From Prinia subflava (lineage: Eukaryota; Chordata; Aves; Passeriformes; Cisticolidae), in the NCBI RefSeq assembly GCF_021018805.1, contig NC_086248.1, positions 100,675,739 through 100,739,738 on the forward strand: a stretch of 64,000 bases of DNA, written 5' to 3'. The notes beneath the pieces were generated by a model that did not search any database, was not told where the DNA came from, and was given only the letters and a program-made list of their open reading frames with translations. The position numbers and the translations under genes were made by a program. Positions 52,000 through 63,616 of this stretch are shown here, one piece after another. Numbering within the stretch: the first letter of the stretch is position 1; each line of letters opens with the position of its first letter.

Positions 52000-53057
52000 A
52001 GTTAGCTAAAACTTGAGCTCTTCTCTGAAACCTTATATGAGCAATTCTTCCCCAAATCAAAGCTCACCTTAGATTCACTAATTTTTAATTATTTTTTGTT
52101 CCCTACAGAAGTCTACATGTAATTTGTTGGCCAACTCTTTGCAGCAGTAAATGGAGTGGTCTTGCTCTGACAAAATCAGGACAATGGCAGCTGAATATCC
52201 AATCCTCTGTTCTCAGAAATTCTCTTCCTTCTTATTTTTGCAATGCCGGTGGTCTGCAACTTTCCTCCATGCCTTATTCTAAAATTCACAAATTATTGTT
52301 GCAAAGAAAATGCTTTGTTATAATTTCACACACTTTCTTTAAAAGTTTCATGATGAACATTCTTGTGTCTCAGGGAGCTCAAAAGCCAAGCTCCATGGTG
52401 ACTGCTGTAGATTTTTTGTAGGAATACTCATGAGCATGTATCCTAGGACAGAACACTGAAATCATCCCTGGTCGGTTGTTTGTTCCCTCACCTTTCTTCT
52501 AAATGTTGAGATTAGCTTCAGTTCACCAAGGTGCATCAATAGGAGGCACAGGTGTCATTTTTAAAGGCAGGTCTTCATCTGTCAAAAGCAAATTTTTAGG
52601 CCTAACTATTCTGGGGAAACAACTACTTTTATGTGGAGTCCAAATTAAGGTTTAGAAACCTTGGTATCCAGTTTCCAGGCTGGCTTTCCAGTTACAGGAT
52701 CTGTATTCAGAATTTGCCTTATCCCAGCCCCTAAACAGATAAAGTGTAGATGGAAATGTTTAAACAGGAAGGAACATAGGGAATTTTCACCAACCAGTTG
52801 GTGCAAGTTGCATACTGTGGGATGCAGAAGCATCTGGGGAGGCTGATCATAAACTAAAGCAATTAAAAGAAAGGAAGGACCCTTGCAACAGCACAGTATC
52901 AAGAAAAATATAAATATTTAGTAGTAAGGAGAGGAACAAAATTGCCAAAAAGGAAAAATTTTCACAACTCACCCAAACCTCGGTTTTGTTAAACATTGTT
53001 CGGTCTCATTAAAATGAGAGAGCTTCCAAAGATTTCTTTCTATGTATTCATTAATTT
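52000..53057. other. Unique DNA, nothing recognised
   Basis: No gene or repeat recognised. Confidence 0.5.
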
Positions 53058-53135
53058 CTCCCCCCCAAAAAAGCCCAAACCCAAAAAATATGACAGAAAA
53101 AACCCAAACCAAAACATAAAACCAACCAAAACAAT
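53058..53135 (+). repeat. A/C-rich low-complexity tract
   Basis: A C8 run and A6, then repeated AAACCCAAA-like words, with one short interruption. It resembles the tracts near 8.7 and 63.1 kb. Confidence 0.8.
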
Positions 53136-54368
53136 GGCCAACACATCTCCATGACATTTTTCTAAGGCCACTATTATTCTGACATAATATTTTTGAAATA
53201 AGGTTAAGCATTAGGAAAATACTTTGTTGTCTCATTGATATTGATATAACTGTCTAATTATTTGAAAGCTGCCAAATCAGTTTATTTCCTACTGCTTTTT
53301 TAATACCTATAAAGACAGGAAAGAGCAGAATATTATGCATTGCCACATATAACAGCACAGAAAAATCCTTAAGTGTTCAACAAGTGGTCTGAAATGACAA
53401 ACATTAAAGGACAAGATTTCATAATTTTTGAGATTACTGGTGCATAAATGTAGATAATTGCTATTCTGATTTGATGTCTGTCTAGTTATCCTGTGATTTT
53501 TTAATGAGAAGGTTAGCGACTGCTGGCTTGGGTTACCCATAGTAAATAGTAATGACAACCTGTGTTGAAAATGAAAGTGACACTAATGACTTGTAATAAA
53601 AAGCAGCAGTTGGTGAACCATGGGGATACAACAAAAATGACAAAGGTAGGTATTTATTAGGTGGACTGGCTACCAGTAAATTTTACAGAATACAATTACA
53701 TTTTCAAACAGTAGCTTTTAATGTGACTAAAACTTGTATAAAAGTGGTTTGAAGAGACACTGATATTCATCTATGCTGATCTTTACAAAAATGACAGAGT
53801 AGCATTTCATTCAGTAGATCTTGCATTACAGCCCACTCAGAGCATTTAATGATCTGCAGTATCTTACAGTTTTAAGTGATTTCCATAGCAATATTAGAAA
53901 TCTTTAAACAGGACAAGCTGGAAAAGAGAATTTCTGCTGTGATCCCCATTCTGGTGTATCATTAAAGTTAAACATTTCACCTCAGCATTTAGCGATGACA
54001 AAGGTTCCAGCCTTGGGAGAAGGGTTTCAAAATGACAAGTGGAATGGCTCCTTCCAAATAAAGTGCTTTTAACTACTGTATTTCTAGAGGAGAATTTATT
54101 TAAGTTTGAACCTTAAGGATGCATTCTTTTATTCATTCGGGAGCATATTATCAGGCCAGATGCAGTCTTCCATGCCTTGCTGTTCTGTAAGTAAAAATAA
54201 TGTCACTCTTGTAAGATTTGAAAGGAGCTCTTAAGGGACGTTGTTGATATTATTTTATAGACATTCTGTTCCTGACAAGGCAATTTAAAGGTCTGAATCA
54301 AATATCAGATCCTAAACTGTATACTTTGTAACTTACATCATTATATTTTGTCAGAAAGGTCAAATATT
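53136..54368. other. Unique AT-rich DNA, nothing recognised
   Basis: No gene or repeat recognised. Confidence 0.5.
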
Positions 54369-54439
54369 CTGATATTAATCAGATATTCAGATATTCAGAT
54401 ATTCAGATATTCAGATATTCAGATATTCAGATATTAATC
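54369..54439 (+). repeat. (CAGATATT)7 octanucleotide tandem array
   Basis: Seven exact CAGATATT units occupy 54380-54435. They are flanked on both sides by the word GATATTAATCA, so the array appears to have expanded inside a short pre-existing GATATTAAT duplication. Perfect units suggest recent expansion. Confidence 0.95.
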
Positions 54440-54879
54440 ACACTTTTTACTGAAGACTTAAGTTAAGCACTTGCTATCCGAGTCAGGAGAAAAACCTTGA
54501 TGAGTACATCTGTTCTCTTCAAAACAAGTGACTTAACTGTCAAAGTTGTAGATAACCTAAAGTATGTATATGCATTCCTCCCCTTTAACTTCGGTATTAT
54601 TTATCACAGCAGGGAACCTGGCTCTGTGTTTTCAATGGAATAGCAGGCCCTCTGTGCTGTGAAATAATTTTACATAGAAAATGTGCAAAAGGTCCCCGTC
54701 TCCAGTGACCTACTTCTGGGTGCAATTCTAACCTCAGTTGTGGCTAAGTTAGGATAGCATCTTGAACTTGATGTTCCTATTCCTAGGCAGTGCCCCAGTA
54801 AACACCAATAAAGTGACAAAAAGGATGCAGTCTTAACTATCCACTATCTGGCAATTAGGATAAAAATAATGAGCTATGA
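54440..54879. other. Unique DNA, nothing recognised
   Basis: No gene or repeat recognised. Confidence 0.5.
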
Positions 54880-54932
54880 TGGGGTTCTTTGTGAGAGAGT
54901 AGTGAAAGACATGGGTATCAATTAGCTCAAAT

Positions 54933-54985
54933 TATTTCAGCCCATGCCTCTCCATATAAATACTAATTACATACGGGCTGAAATA
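54933..54985. other. 11-bp perfect inverted repeat in ATTA-rich segment
   Basis: TATTTCAGCCC (54933-54943) and GGGCTGAAATA (54975-54985) are perfect complements separated by 31 bases containing TAAATACTAATTA. The neighbourhood (about 54880-55010) has several homeodomain-type ATTA/AATTAG words and few homopolymers. It could be a conserved regulatory element, a structured RNA segment or chance. Confidence 0.45.
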
Positions 54986-55010
54986 CTGTTGTAAAAATAA
55001 TTTCTGCATT

Positions 55011-57684
55011 AGCTTTTGTGTATTCTCTGTTCTATGTATTTTTAATGTAAAAATGTATATACCTTTGGAAGCTCCTATGCAAATTGCTTTGAGCTCCATT
55101 TTGGTTTTTATTTGTATTTACCAAGGTTACATGATTTGCAATGGATTTACCATTCCTTGGTTAACTGATCTGATGAGCATTCCATATAGAATGTTAAAAT
55201 TAGGTTATTTTGCTAATATAATTATGATAAGTGCAAGTTAACAACAGCATACACAGATGTATGAGTAGATGCAGAGGATATATGCAGTCGTATATGAGTA
55301 TCATTCTCATTCATGAAAATTCAAGTTCAAAGGACAAATTTAAACTTCATTAGCTGTATTTCAAGAATATGGATGTACAATTTTCTCAGATGCATGAGAT
55401 GCTTCATTGAGACTAATTTAGATAAAATTCATTTAACAAATAGCAACACTTTTCTAGTAATAATTGCAACCAAAGTTGGAAGATGCTCTTGCACTTTCTG
55501 TCTTGATAATAAAATACTTTAGATCTTAAACCAGTTTTTTGCTGGAGTCAGCACCTTTGCTTTCAAAGGGTGTCAGCATGTGGCATAGACTATTGTATTC
55601 TGAATAATATTTTAAATGGTTTGGTATAATACTGGTCTTGCTAATATTAGAAAATGTCACATTTGTAAAATGATGCTCAGTTATCCACCACCTTTCCCCG
55701 TGTATTTAATTTTAGGGAATAAATTGTTCTTTTCCTTTTGTTACAAGGCACAGCAGATTGTTGCTCCAGTTTTAGAATTGGAGTATTAATAGATTTTACA
55801 CTGCCAATTCCTTTTTATCTGTGTGTAGAATAATTTGACATTCCTAGGACTGTTTCCACAGCATGAATGAGTTGCAGATGTGTGCTCAGCATCAATAGGT
55901 CAGCTTTCTTAAGGTGGAGAAATTGTCAGTAATTCTGATGAAAAGAATCTAGAGAATATGGAATGTGTCAAGGTATATCAGGTATATGGGTTAAAATACG
56001 ATTTGGAGTAAACATTTAAGGGATAAGAGAAAAAAAAGGTTAGTAGATTATTTTAGGTACTTTAAAATTATTTTGATACAGTTTGTGATGGTCATTGGGA
56101 ATACTATATTCTACTTTTTTAAAAAAATCTTATGTGGTAAATGTCAAGAGGTAAATGGCTACTTTCACCGAGAGAGTTCTAAAAGGAACCCCTTCTTATT
56201 AGCAGAAGAGTAAGTGTTAAATGAGAAAATTAGCCTCCCACAGTACATGTTGATAATAGCCCCAAAAAGTGCTCTGCAACTGTCTAAGCAGTGATGGCAA
56301 TCTATTAATTCCTTTTTCAAATTTGACATAATATTTTAAAAATTCAGCATCAATATAAATATTTAGCATCAAAAAATTTGCAAAATGCATCTGGCATAAG
56401 ATGAATGGGACATGATTCCTCAATACATTCATCAAGAAACTAATCATACCAGCCTTTAAGTATGTGTAATTCCAAGTATATGAGTAGACCCAATTAAGTC
56501 ACCTGTATTGGTCACATGTGTAGAATTAGGAAGATGCAAAAGCTCTAAAATGGAGCTAAATTTTAATGTTCCCTCTCGTAAATTTAGGGAAGCATTTTAT
56601 TAATGAAACACTGCTTTCTAACAGCTGTAAACTGGTCTCTCTCTTGTCTATAGTTTTGAGGGTTTATATCTCTTCACTGTGTTTTAAAATAACAGCTATC
56701 TCCATTAGTCTGTCAAGAAAACACTGCTGTTCAATTTTTCCTTCAACGGCCAAACCTTCTGGATAATTAGAGGTCAGTAAGGAGTAATCAATTTACTTTG
56801 TATACGTGCAATATATATAAAGGAAAATGTGATATGGATTTAAATCTATGAAAGATGCATATCCTCACTATTTTTCTTAAGTCATGACCATTAAATTCCT
56901 AATGCAGCTGAATTTTATATCAGAATGCCTGCAAAAGCTTACCCAAGACTCCACACTCGTTAGCCTCTTAGTAAAGCTGCTTTGAAAAGTGTTTTGGGAA
57001 AAACTGTAGCAGAGGTGATAGCATTAGATAGCTTTCTTTCACCAATTTCCTGAAATTTTGTCTGTAAGAATCATATCACATCCTGCTGCATGTAAAATTA
57101 TATTTTAAAGCTCATTTTATTCCTTCAGTCAAGGCAAATTTCCCTTGCAATCTGCAAAGTCCATGATCACACATCCTTCCTCTCATAGGTGCTAGGAATC
57201 TTGTTCCTGATCTCAGAGAATGCTAGAATGCTCCAAGTTTGCCAAGCACACCAAGGCCGTGTGGGCAAACATTTCAGGAAAATTCTTGATTATCTCCGAA
57301 ACAAGTTTTCCTTGCTTGATGGATCTTCCCAGTTAATTTTGAAGTGGAAAATTTTCCATCTTCAATCTGTTGAAATGATATCTTATTAAGAAAAAGCAAT
57401 AAGAGGCATACATCAAGTGATGGCTGACCTCTATCTGCTAATCACCAGATGGAGATGTAGTTTCTAGCCCTCATCTCTTGTGTCAAATGCCCCTAAACCC
57501 TGGGTTTTTTAGGAGAGGTTTCTCCACTTTTAGCTTGAAAATTCAGCTAGAGTCTGGAAAAAAAATTCAACTGATATGTTGAAGTGAAAACTATATTTTT
57601 AATGAAAAATCCAACTTCAAGAACTCATCAGTGTCAGAGAAAATTTGCCAGTGTCAAAACTTTTGCATTATTAATGCCTCTTCC
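55011..57684. other. Unique AT-rich DNA, nothing recognised
   Basis: No gene or repeat family recognised, and open frames are short. Confidence 0.5.
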
Positions 57685-58480
57685 TTATGAGCACGGTGCC
57701 ACTGGGATTTGTTTATGCTGAGCAATGGCCAATACAGGTTGCTGGCTGTATTGGAAAGAAGAAAGGACTTCTTTCCTGTCCTCCAGAGGCCTAGGGCTGC
57801 CATACCTGTGGATGTGCTGTGCCAGCAGAGCAGCCTGTGAGTTCTCTAAAAACATAAATTTGGGCAACACAGCCACTTTTGAAAGAGCTGCCTGTAAAAC
57901 GTTTTCTGAAGGGCTGTCAGTGCCGAAACACGTGCTGCACTCAGGCCTGCCAGCTCCGCCAACATGAGTGGCACGCTGTGGGTTTGGGGGTTCAGACAAC
58001 CAATTTGAGAGCTAATCTACCACCCTGCCACTTCTGGCAAAGAGCTGTTGCCTCTGGGGGAGTCTGGTGAGCCAGGCTGGAGACACTTGGAAGTACTGGA
58101 CTCACGGGTGCTGTGTCTAGTAGGTTTGACACCAGAAAAGTTGGACCTGCTGCTGTTGGTTCTGCCAGCTCTGGCAGAGCTGTAGATGGTACTTTTCCAG
58201 CATGGACTGTACATTTTCAACATATGCATGCTTCAGCTTTTCAGGAGAATGTCTGTCATCTGCAGAACAGATGCCCAGGGATATTTGTGTGAGTAGAGAA
58301 AGGTTAGCAGTGCTCAGATTTAGAGGAATTTGCCATACCAGAGCCAGTGAGCAGAGCTTTGAGCTGCAAGACTCTTCAATTACTGGGCATGAAGAGACCT
58401 CAGCAACAGATTGGAAGTTAAAAGAGAGGACCAGACTGTTAGTAAAGAGTTTCAAAGTCACCAAGGTTTGAATACAATAT
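57685..58480 (-). pseudogene. Unidentified decayed coding frame, possible processed pseudogene
   Basis: This block is visibly richer in GC and CpG than its surroundings. On the minus strand one frame runs from about 58480 to the TAA at 57685-57687, about 260 codons, with only three internal stops: TAG (58117-58119), TGA (58102-58104) and TAG (58012-58014). Each is one C-to-T step from CAG or CGA. The translation is protein-like: Gln/Ser/Leu-rich, with a helix-like segment SPEKLKHAYVENVQSMLEKY followed by a Gln-rich WQNQQQQ stretch, and a later segment ENSQAALLAQHIHRYGSPRP. I do not recognise the protein. No poly-A tail, target duplication or splice-site framing is evident, so a retrocopy, an exon fossil or chance all remain possible. 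Confidence 0.35.
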
Positions 58481-60603
58481 GTTTTCTAGCCTTAATATAA
58501 TATCACAGAATCAGGATAGTTTAAAGTAAATTTTATTGTAAATGATAAAATGAAGAGGTTAAGAAAGGTAGGAAAGTTAGGATGCTTAATTTAAAAAAGG
58601 ACCATTTTTAGAAACATTTGACCTTGTTCCACTGCATGCTGCTTCTTTTAATTAATTATAAAAACCTCATAGCATACCTCAAACCATGTTGCTGATCATT
58701 TCAAATGGACCTGGACAAATTGAGAGTGTGGATGTGTTTCAGCAGAAGTGTGAGGTAGAGCCTAATCAACCCCCCCGTACTATGTACCACTCAGCTGCTC
58801 CTGAAGTGTTATGGCAGGCACCTTTGATGATACTGTGACAAAACTCAAAACTGAGTTTTCAATAGAATTGGATGGATTCTTAAATGCTTCATACTGAAAT
58901 GTTCAAAGGATCCATCAAATCTTGAAAAACTCATCAGGGTAGTGCTACAGGCAATCACCCAGTATAGTTCATATATCTTAGGCATTGTATACAAGTCCAA
59001 AAGTCTATTCAGTAGCTACTGCCTGGAATAGAAGTTGTGATCTGTTGTCCAGTTGTTAATAGTAGAGGAGATTTTGGGTCATGTAGCTCATATTTGAACA
59101 AAATAATCAGATTTACTGAACATCCTTTGGTGTTGATAGGTCAATTATATTGTAAAAAAAGCACTGATAGTCTCCTCACTAGATAGAAGATAGTGCCAAG
59201 TGCCTTCCAAACAACAAAGCGTGTATGACAGTAATAAATATTGAAAGCAGATTAAAAAACTTCCTTTAACTCTGGATGTCAAGAGGCATTAAAATTTCAG
59301 TGATATATTTTGTCAACATACTTCTACCTGCACTCCTAGTATGCTTAGAAAAGAATTATCACCATCTGGAGTGTTACAGAAGAATGAAGCTGTTATCTGT
59401 TGTTTTCACCAAAACTTCAAATGAAATGGTGGCAGCAGGATCCATTTAATCAAGTTTATCACTGAGTTCATATTTTTGGTAGCAGCAGATGGGTGGCAGT
59501 CTGGAAGATTTACCTAGAAAAGACTCGGGCTAGTTCTGAGTATTTTCTTAGCATTTCAGCATATGCTGGAAGTGAGTGAGTTCCCACACTTTAGCAAGTT
59601 ACCACTCATTAGGAGAAGCTGTGGTAACTGATCATGTGCAATTTAGTCCATCCAATTACAAAGAATCAAACACATTAGACTGTGGAGTTCATATTATGAG
59701 TAGGTTTTAAAGATGTTAAAGTTGATCTGAGGGAATGGTCTTCATGCCCTAAGTGGAATAGACTAAGAGCACTCTCGTTATCAGATTTATAATACATAAA
59801 AAATAGCATTTATATGTATACGTATTTATAATACATTTAATTTCCAGTGTTGATCCATGCACTCTTACTGAGATAGACTGTGGTGAGTCACTGGAGAGTG
59901 TAATTTTCTTCACTAAATTATTGCCTGAACACTTAATTTACTTAGGTTTTCTGGGTTTTTTTCCCCTCTAAAAATTAGAATATAGGAAAGATGTTCTAAA
60001 GTTTTCAGTATTGTCTTACCAATATTTCCTTTTAAGTAGATAATTGCATCTCTGAAAGCACTTGCTTTTAAGATGCCTGTGTAAAACTAGAAAGGCGCAA
60101 AGTTTATATATAGCTTTTGTATAGTTATTATCATTTGAAAACTGAGACAGGACCAACAATGTTAATTTTTAGGAAGGAGACTAATCTTTCAATACTATTA
60201 AATTGAATCTTTTATTAATATTTCAATTTTATTAATAAAATCATTGTAAGAATTTTGGAATTTTTTATTCCAAAAATTTGTGCCAGCCCAAATTCTGATT
60301 TTGCAGTTCAAAAACTGTAGTTCCCCTCTGTTTCCGTGCCCCTCTTCTGACTCACATACATTCATGTATGTATTGCAGTGAGTTCTATGCTTTATCACTG
60401 TGCAGTGGATACTAAGGCCAAAAATCTGACAAAAATCTGCTTTCCTTGTTGCACATTCTCACTGCAAAACAATGTATAATGCAAAACTAGCACCACCACC
60501 ATACATCTAAATGCTGTATACCAAATTTTCTTAAAGCTTTAGAGGAGTTTTAGAATGACATTGCAGAATTCAGAAATGAGCGCTACTATTGCAAATAATT
60601 CAA
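58481..60603. other. Unique AT-rich DNA with AT hairpins near 60.25 kb
   Basis: No gene recognised. At its end are a 16-base palindrome (60226-60241) and a 9-bp hairpin (60253-60275). Confidence 0.5.
60226..60275. other. Adjacent AT-rich palindrome and hairpin
   Basis: ATTTTATTAATAAAAT (60226-60241) is a perfect palindrome. Eleven bases later, TTTTGGAAT and ATTCCAAAA form a perfect 9-bp stem with a T5 loop (60253-60275). Chance is plausible given the composition. Confidence 0.55.
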
Positions 60604-60690
60604 TCTGTCTTCTTCCTTTCTGCCTTCCTCTCTTCCCCCTTCCCTCCTTTTCTTCCTGTCCCTCTCCTTCCTCCTCTTCCTCCCTTCCCA
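60604..60690 (+). repeat. CT-rich polypyrimidine tract
   Basis: About 87 bases of almost pure C/T with short TTCC and CTTCC units and only a few G. The Glu/Gly-rich minus-strand and Pro/Ser-rich plus-strand frames are composition artefacts. It could form a triplex structure. Confidence 0.85.
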
Positions 60691-62035
60691 GCTGCATCCC
60701 AAACATGTCTCTGCTGATGACATCAATCACAAACCCCACCAGTATGTTTTTATGCAGGTTTCTCTTTTTTACAATTACCACTACTCTCTGAACAAATTAC
60801 AACCTGGTGGTGCAGCTGCTAGTGACTTTGGTCGTTTGTCTTTATATGGGGACTCTGGTGCCATCCCATTCTTATATTTTGGAGACCTCTACTAGGAATT
60901 TCTGTGGTTTTGAGGGTTTCTACTTTGGTGGTGTCAAAACAGCACCAGGGTTAATCAGGTTATGTAAAACAGTCAGACATTAAGAGCAGGTGGTGTTCAA
61001 GGACTCAGCAGGCTTTATTTCCATATGGAGTTCTTAAATTTTGTAGCCTATCTGCAAGTTTCTTCGAAATCTCTGTGAAGGGTTTGTTAAGACACACTTT
61101 GTAAAAGTCTACCGAGACCAAAAAACAAACTCTCCAGGGATTTACGATGATTTCTTTAAATAATTTAGCCTCAGCTTGTTTTTAAAAAATACTAATACTT
61201 GAAAAGTTGCAATGGCTTTAGAATTTAAAATTGAACTCTGCTAGAGGAAATAGAATAATAAGGGAAGATATAATAGTCCATGAAATAGCACCATATGCCA
61301 TAATATAAAATTTGAAGATTTTCTGGTATATAATATCATTTCCAATTCTAAGTCAAATACTTATTTTTTCTTGTGTCAGTAGTCCTACAACACCATTAGT
61401 TAGACTGATATTTAAGGCCTCTTATGAGCAGACAAACTCATATAACCTCATGACTATAGTAGTTCAAATACTATAATTTCCTTTTTTTTTCCTTGTAAAG
61501 ATTATTAAACTTGTTAGTGTTATGTGAGCTTGCTTTGTTTCTTCTTACATTCCTACCTGTAGTTACGAGGTTTTCTACTAAAGAATTCAGCAAGTTAGGA
61601 CCTTCTGAGGGAGACATAATTTTGCAGTAATTTGCTAATTTTGGTGAATATTTCAGAAGTAAAAAATAATTAAGGCTCTTGTAAATAGCTCATCAGAGAA
61701 AGAGGTTCTCCATTTGAAAATGGAGCTTGCATTTGTTAAAGCAAAATTTAAACTGAAGTGCAAAGTAAGATCAGGATTTCAAAGAAGTACTGCACCATTT
61801 CTCTGGAAGTTTTCCAAGAGCAGAAAAATATTGGTCCACAACTTAGAAAAATATGCAGAGGAAAAGACCTTGAGAGAAATACAGAAAACCTATGGAGGAT
61901 TGATTGGCTTCACTAAAGCTAAAATGGGCTAAGGCTTCTGGCATGTCAAATTAGGAAGCCTTTGGATCAAATCACTGAAATAAAAACTGCTTGAAAGTCA
62001 GCAAGTGCTTCATTCTCCACAGGTACATTAATTAC
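60691..62035. other. Unique DNA, possibly old LTR sequence near 61.0 kb
   Basis: No gene is supported. A minus-strand AATAAA (61014-61019) in a GC-richer context near 60.9-61.1 kb is faintly LTR-like, but no termini were found. A 72-codon plus-strand frame at 61714-61932 is Lys-rich and unrecognised. Confidence 0.4.
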
Positions 62036-62049
62036 AAAAAAAAAAAAAA
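62036..62049 (+). repeat. A14 homopolymer
   Basis: Fourteen consecutive A, with no retrocopy recognised beside it. Confidence 0.85.
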
Positions 62050-63030
62050 GTTTAGCAACATTAGATAGGGCCAAAATCAATCAATTTAATGTAAGAAATA
62101 CAACAGCCAACAGCTAAATGAAAATAAAATATCAAGTGCACATATACTCCTGTAGAAATATCAGAATCCAGAAATAATGAAATTAACTGAAAAGCCTGAT
62201 TAGACAAGGCTGATGCTACTTTGGGCACCAAAATAAAGAACTTCATGAAAAATAAATTATAATCTATGAGATAACTTAAATATTGTAGAGTAAAGAACTT
62301 AGAAATATCAAAATTAACCAGAAGGAGTGGTTCCAAAAGATGAAAAAATGAAGAAAGCAAGGAGTGAATGCAAAACTTGAAGAATATCAACAAGGACTAT
62401 AGTGTTTAAATAAGTTTGAAGATCCAGGGAGAGGTCAGAAGAGAGTAACAGCAGTAATACAAGGATGTTTGCAGTTATCAGTCATCCTGTTAGGAGCAGA
62501 GTGTGCAGAATTCTCAAAAATAGAATCTATGCTGGTAACAAGAGATTTTGACCATTGCCATGTAAATTGGCTATATTTTAAAAGATGGCTTCTCAGAGAA
62601 ACGGGCCAAAATGAAAACATGTAAGCAGCATTTAGAAAGACATTACTTCTTTCTGGAAGTGCCCAAATGGTACCCACATTTAAAACAGGAAAGGAAAGAA
62701 TCCACCACGGCAATGTTTCACTTCAGAGAGGAAAATGAAGCAGTTGGCTGAAATATCTGTTCAAAAGGCTGGAAGGGCTGTGGCAGCACATTCATGTAAA
62801 GATGGGAGTGAATTTTAAGAAGAGATGTATTCTCTACACAAACAGAAGAAGGGAAAGGAAGTAGAGGAAAAAACTTGTATCTTTGACAGAATAGAACAGA
62901 ACAATATTGGAAATATAAGGTCTTATGATAAGAGATGTGTCCAGCTGAAAGAAAAAGTAAAAGGCACACCAGGAAGTTAAAACTTTGACCTGGAAATTCT
63001 TTAACAAGGTAAAGAAAAACTTACTAAAGG
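62050..63030. other. Unique A-rich DNA, nothing recognised
   Basis: Plus strand is purine-rich. A 110-codon minus-strand frame (62061-62393) is Phe/Leu/Ile-rich without a domain and probably reflects A-richness. Very old LINE sequence cannot be excluded. Confidence 0.45.
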
Positions 63031-63247
63031 AAAACAAAAAAAAACCCCAAACAAACCCAAACACCAAAAACAAAAAACAAAAACAAAAAAACCCAAACAA
63101 CCAAACAAAACAAACAAACAAACAAAAAAAAAACCACAAAAACCAAACCAACCAAACAAAAAACAAAAAACAAACAAAAAACAAAAACAAAAAACCCACC
63201 AAAACCACACACACACCCAAAAAAAACAACAACAAAACAACCAAATC
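63031..63247 (+). repeat. 217-base A/C-rich low-complexity tract
   Basis: Made almost wholly of A runs separated by one to three C (AAACCC, CAAA, AAAAC and, near 63206, a short CA run); G is absent. The long minus-strand frames rich in Phe, Cys, Trp, Val and Leu are products of this composition and not a membrane protein. Confidence 0.95.
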
Positions 63248-63590
63248 CTATTAATAAAATATCTTTTTCAAATACAATGACCATTACAGAACTGATATGA
63301 TTAAAAAAATGTTCAAGAAATTAAAGGATTACTCTTGGAAATGGGTCATTATTAGTTTACTCTAGGGAAGTTACCATTGACATTTTCAGCAGAATTTAAT
63401 CTGAAAAATTATTTTAAATTTAGACATAAATGGTGAAAGTTTAAGAGTAATAACTACTGACCATCCTGGACAGTATATGCACGAAGCTAATAAAATTTTC
63501 CTCAACCTATAAAATTTTGTGTGGTTCCTGTTGCTCCCAAATCAGCCTCAGGACCTGAAGATCAGAGAATTGTAGATGCAATGTAACTTG
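63248..63590. other. Unique DNA, nothing recognised
   Basis: Short spacer between two simple repeats. Confidence 0.5.
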
Positions 63591-63616
63591 TTTATTTATT
63601 TATTTATTTATTTATT
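63591..63616 (+). repeat. (TTTA)6 tetranucleotide microsatellite
   Basis: Six and a half uninterrupted TTTA units. Confidence 0.95.

Noticed and set aside
62061..62393. 110-codon minus-strand frame
   Set aside because: Phe/Leu/Ile-rich composition mirrors the A-rich plus strand; no domain is visible.
62834..63284. Long hydrophobic minus-strand frames resembling a membrane protein
   Set aside because: They are translations of an A/C-only tract in several frames at once, so the hydrophobicity is a composition artefact.
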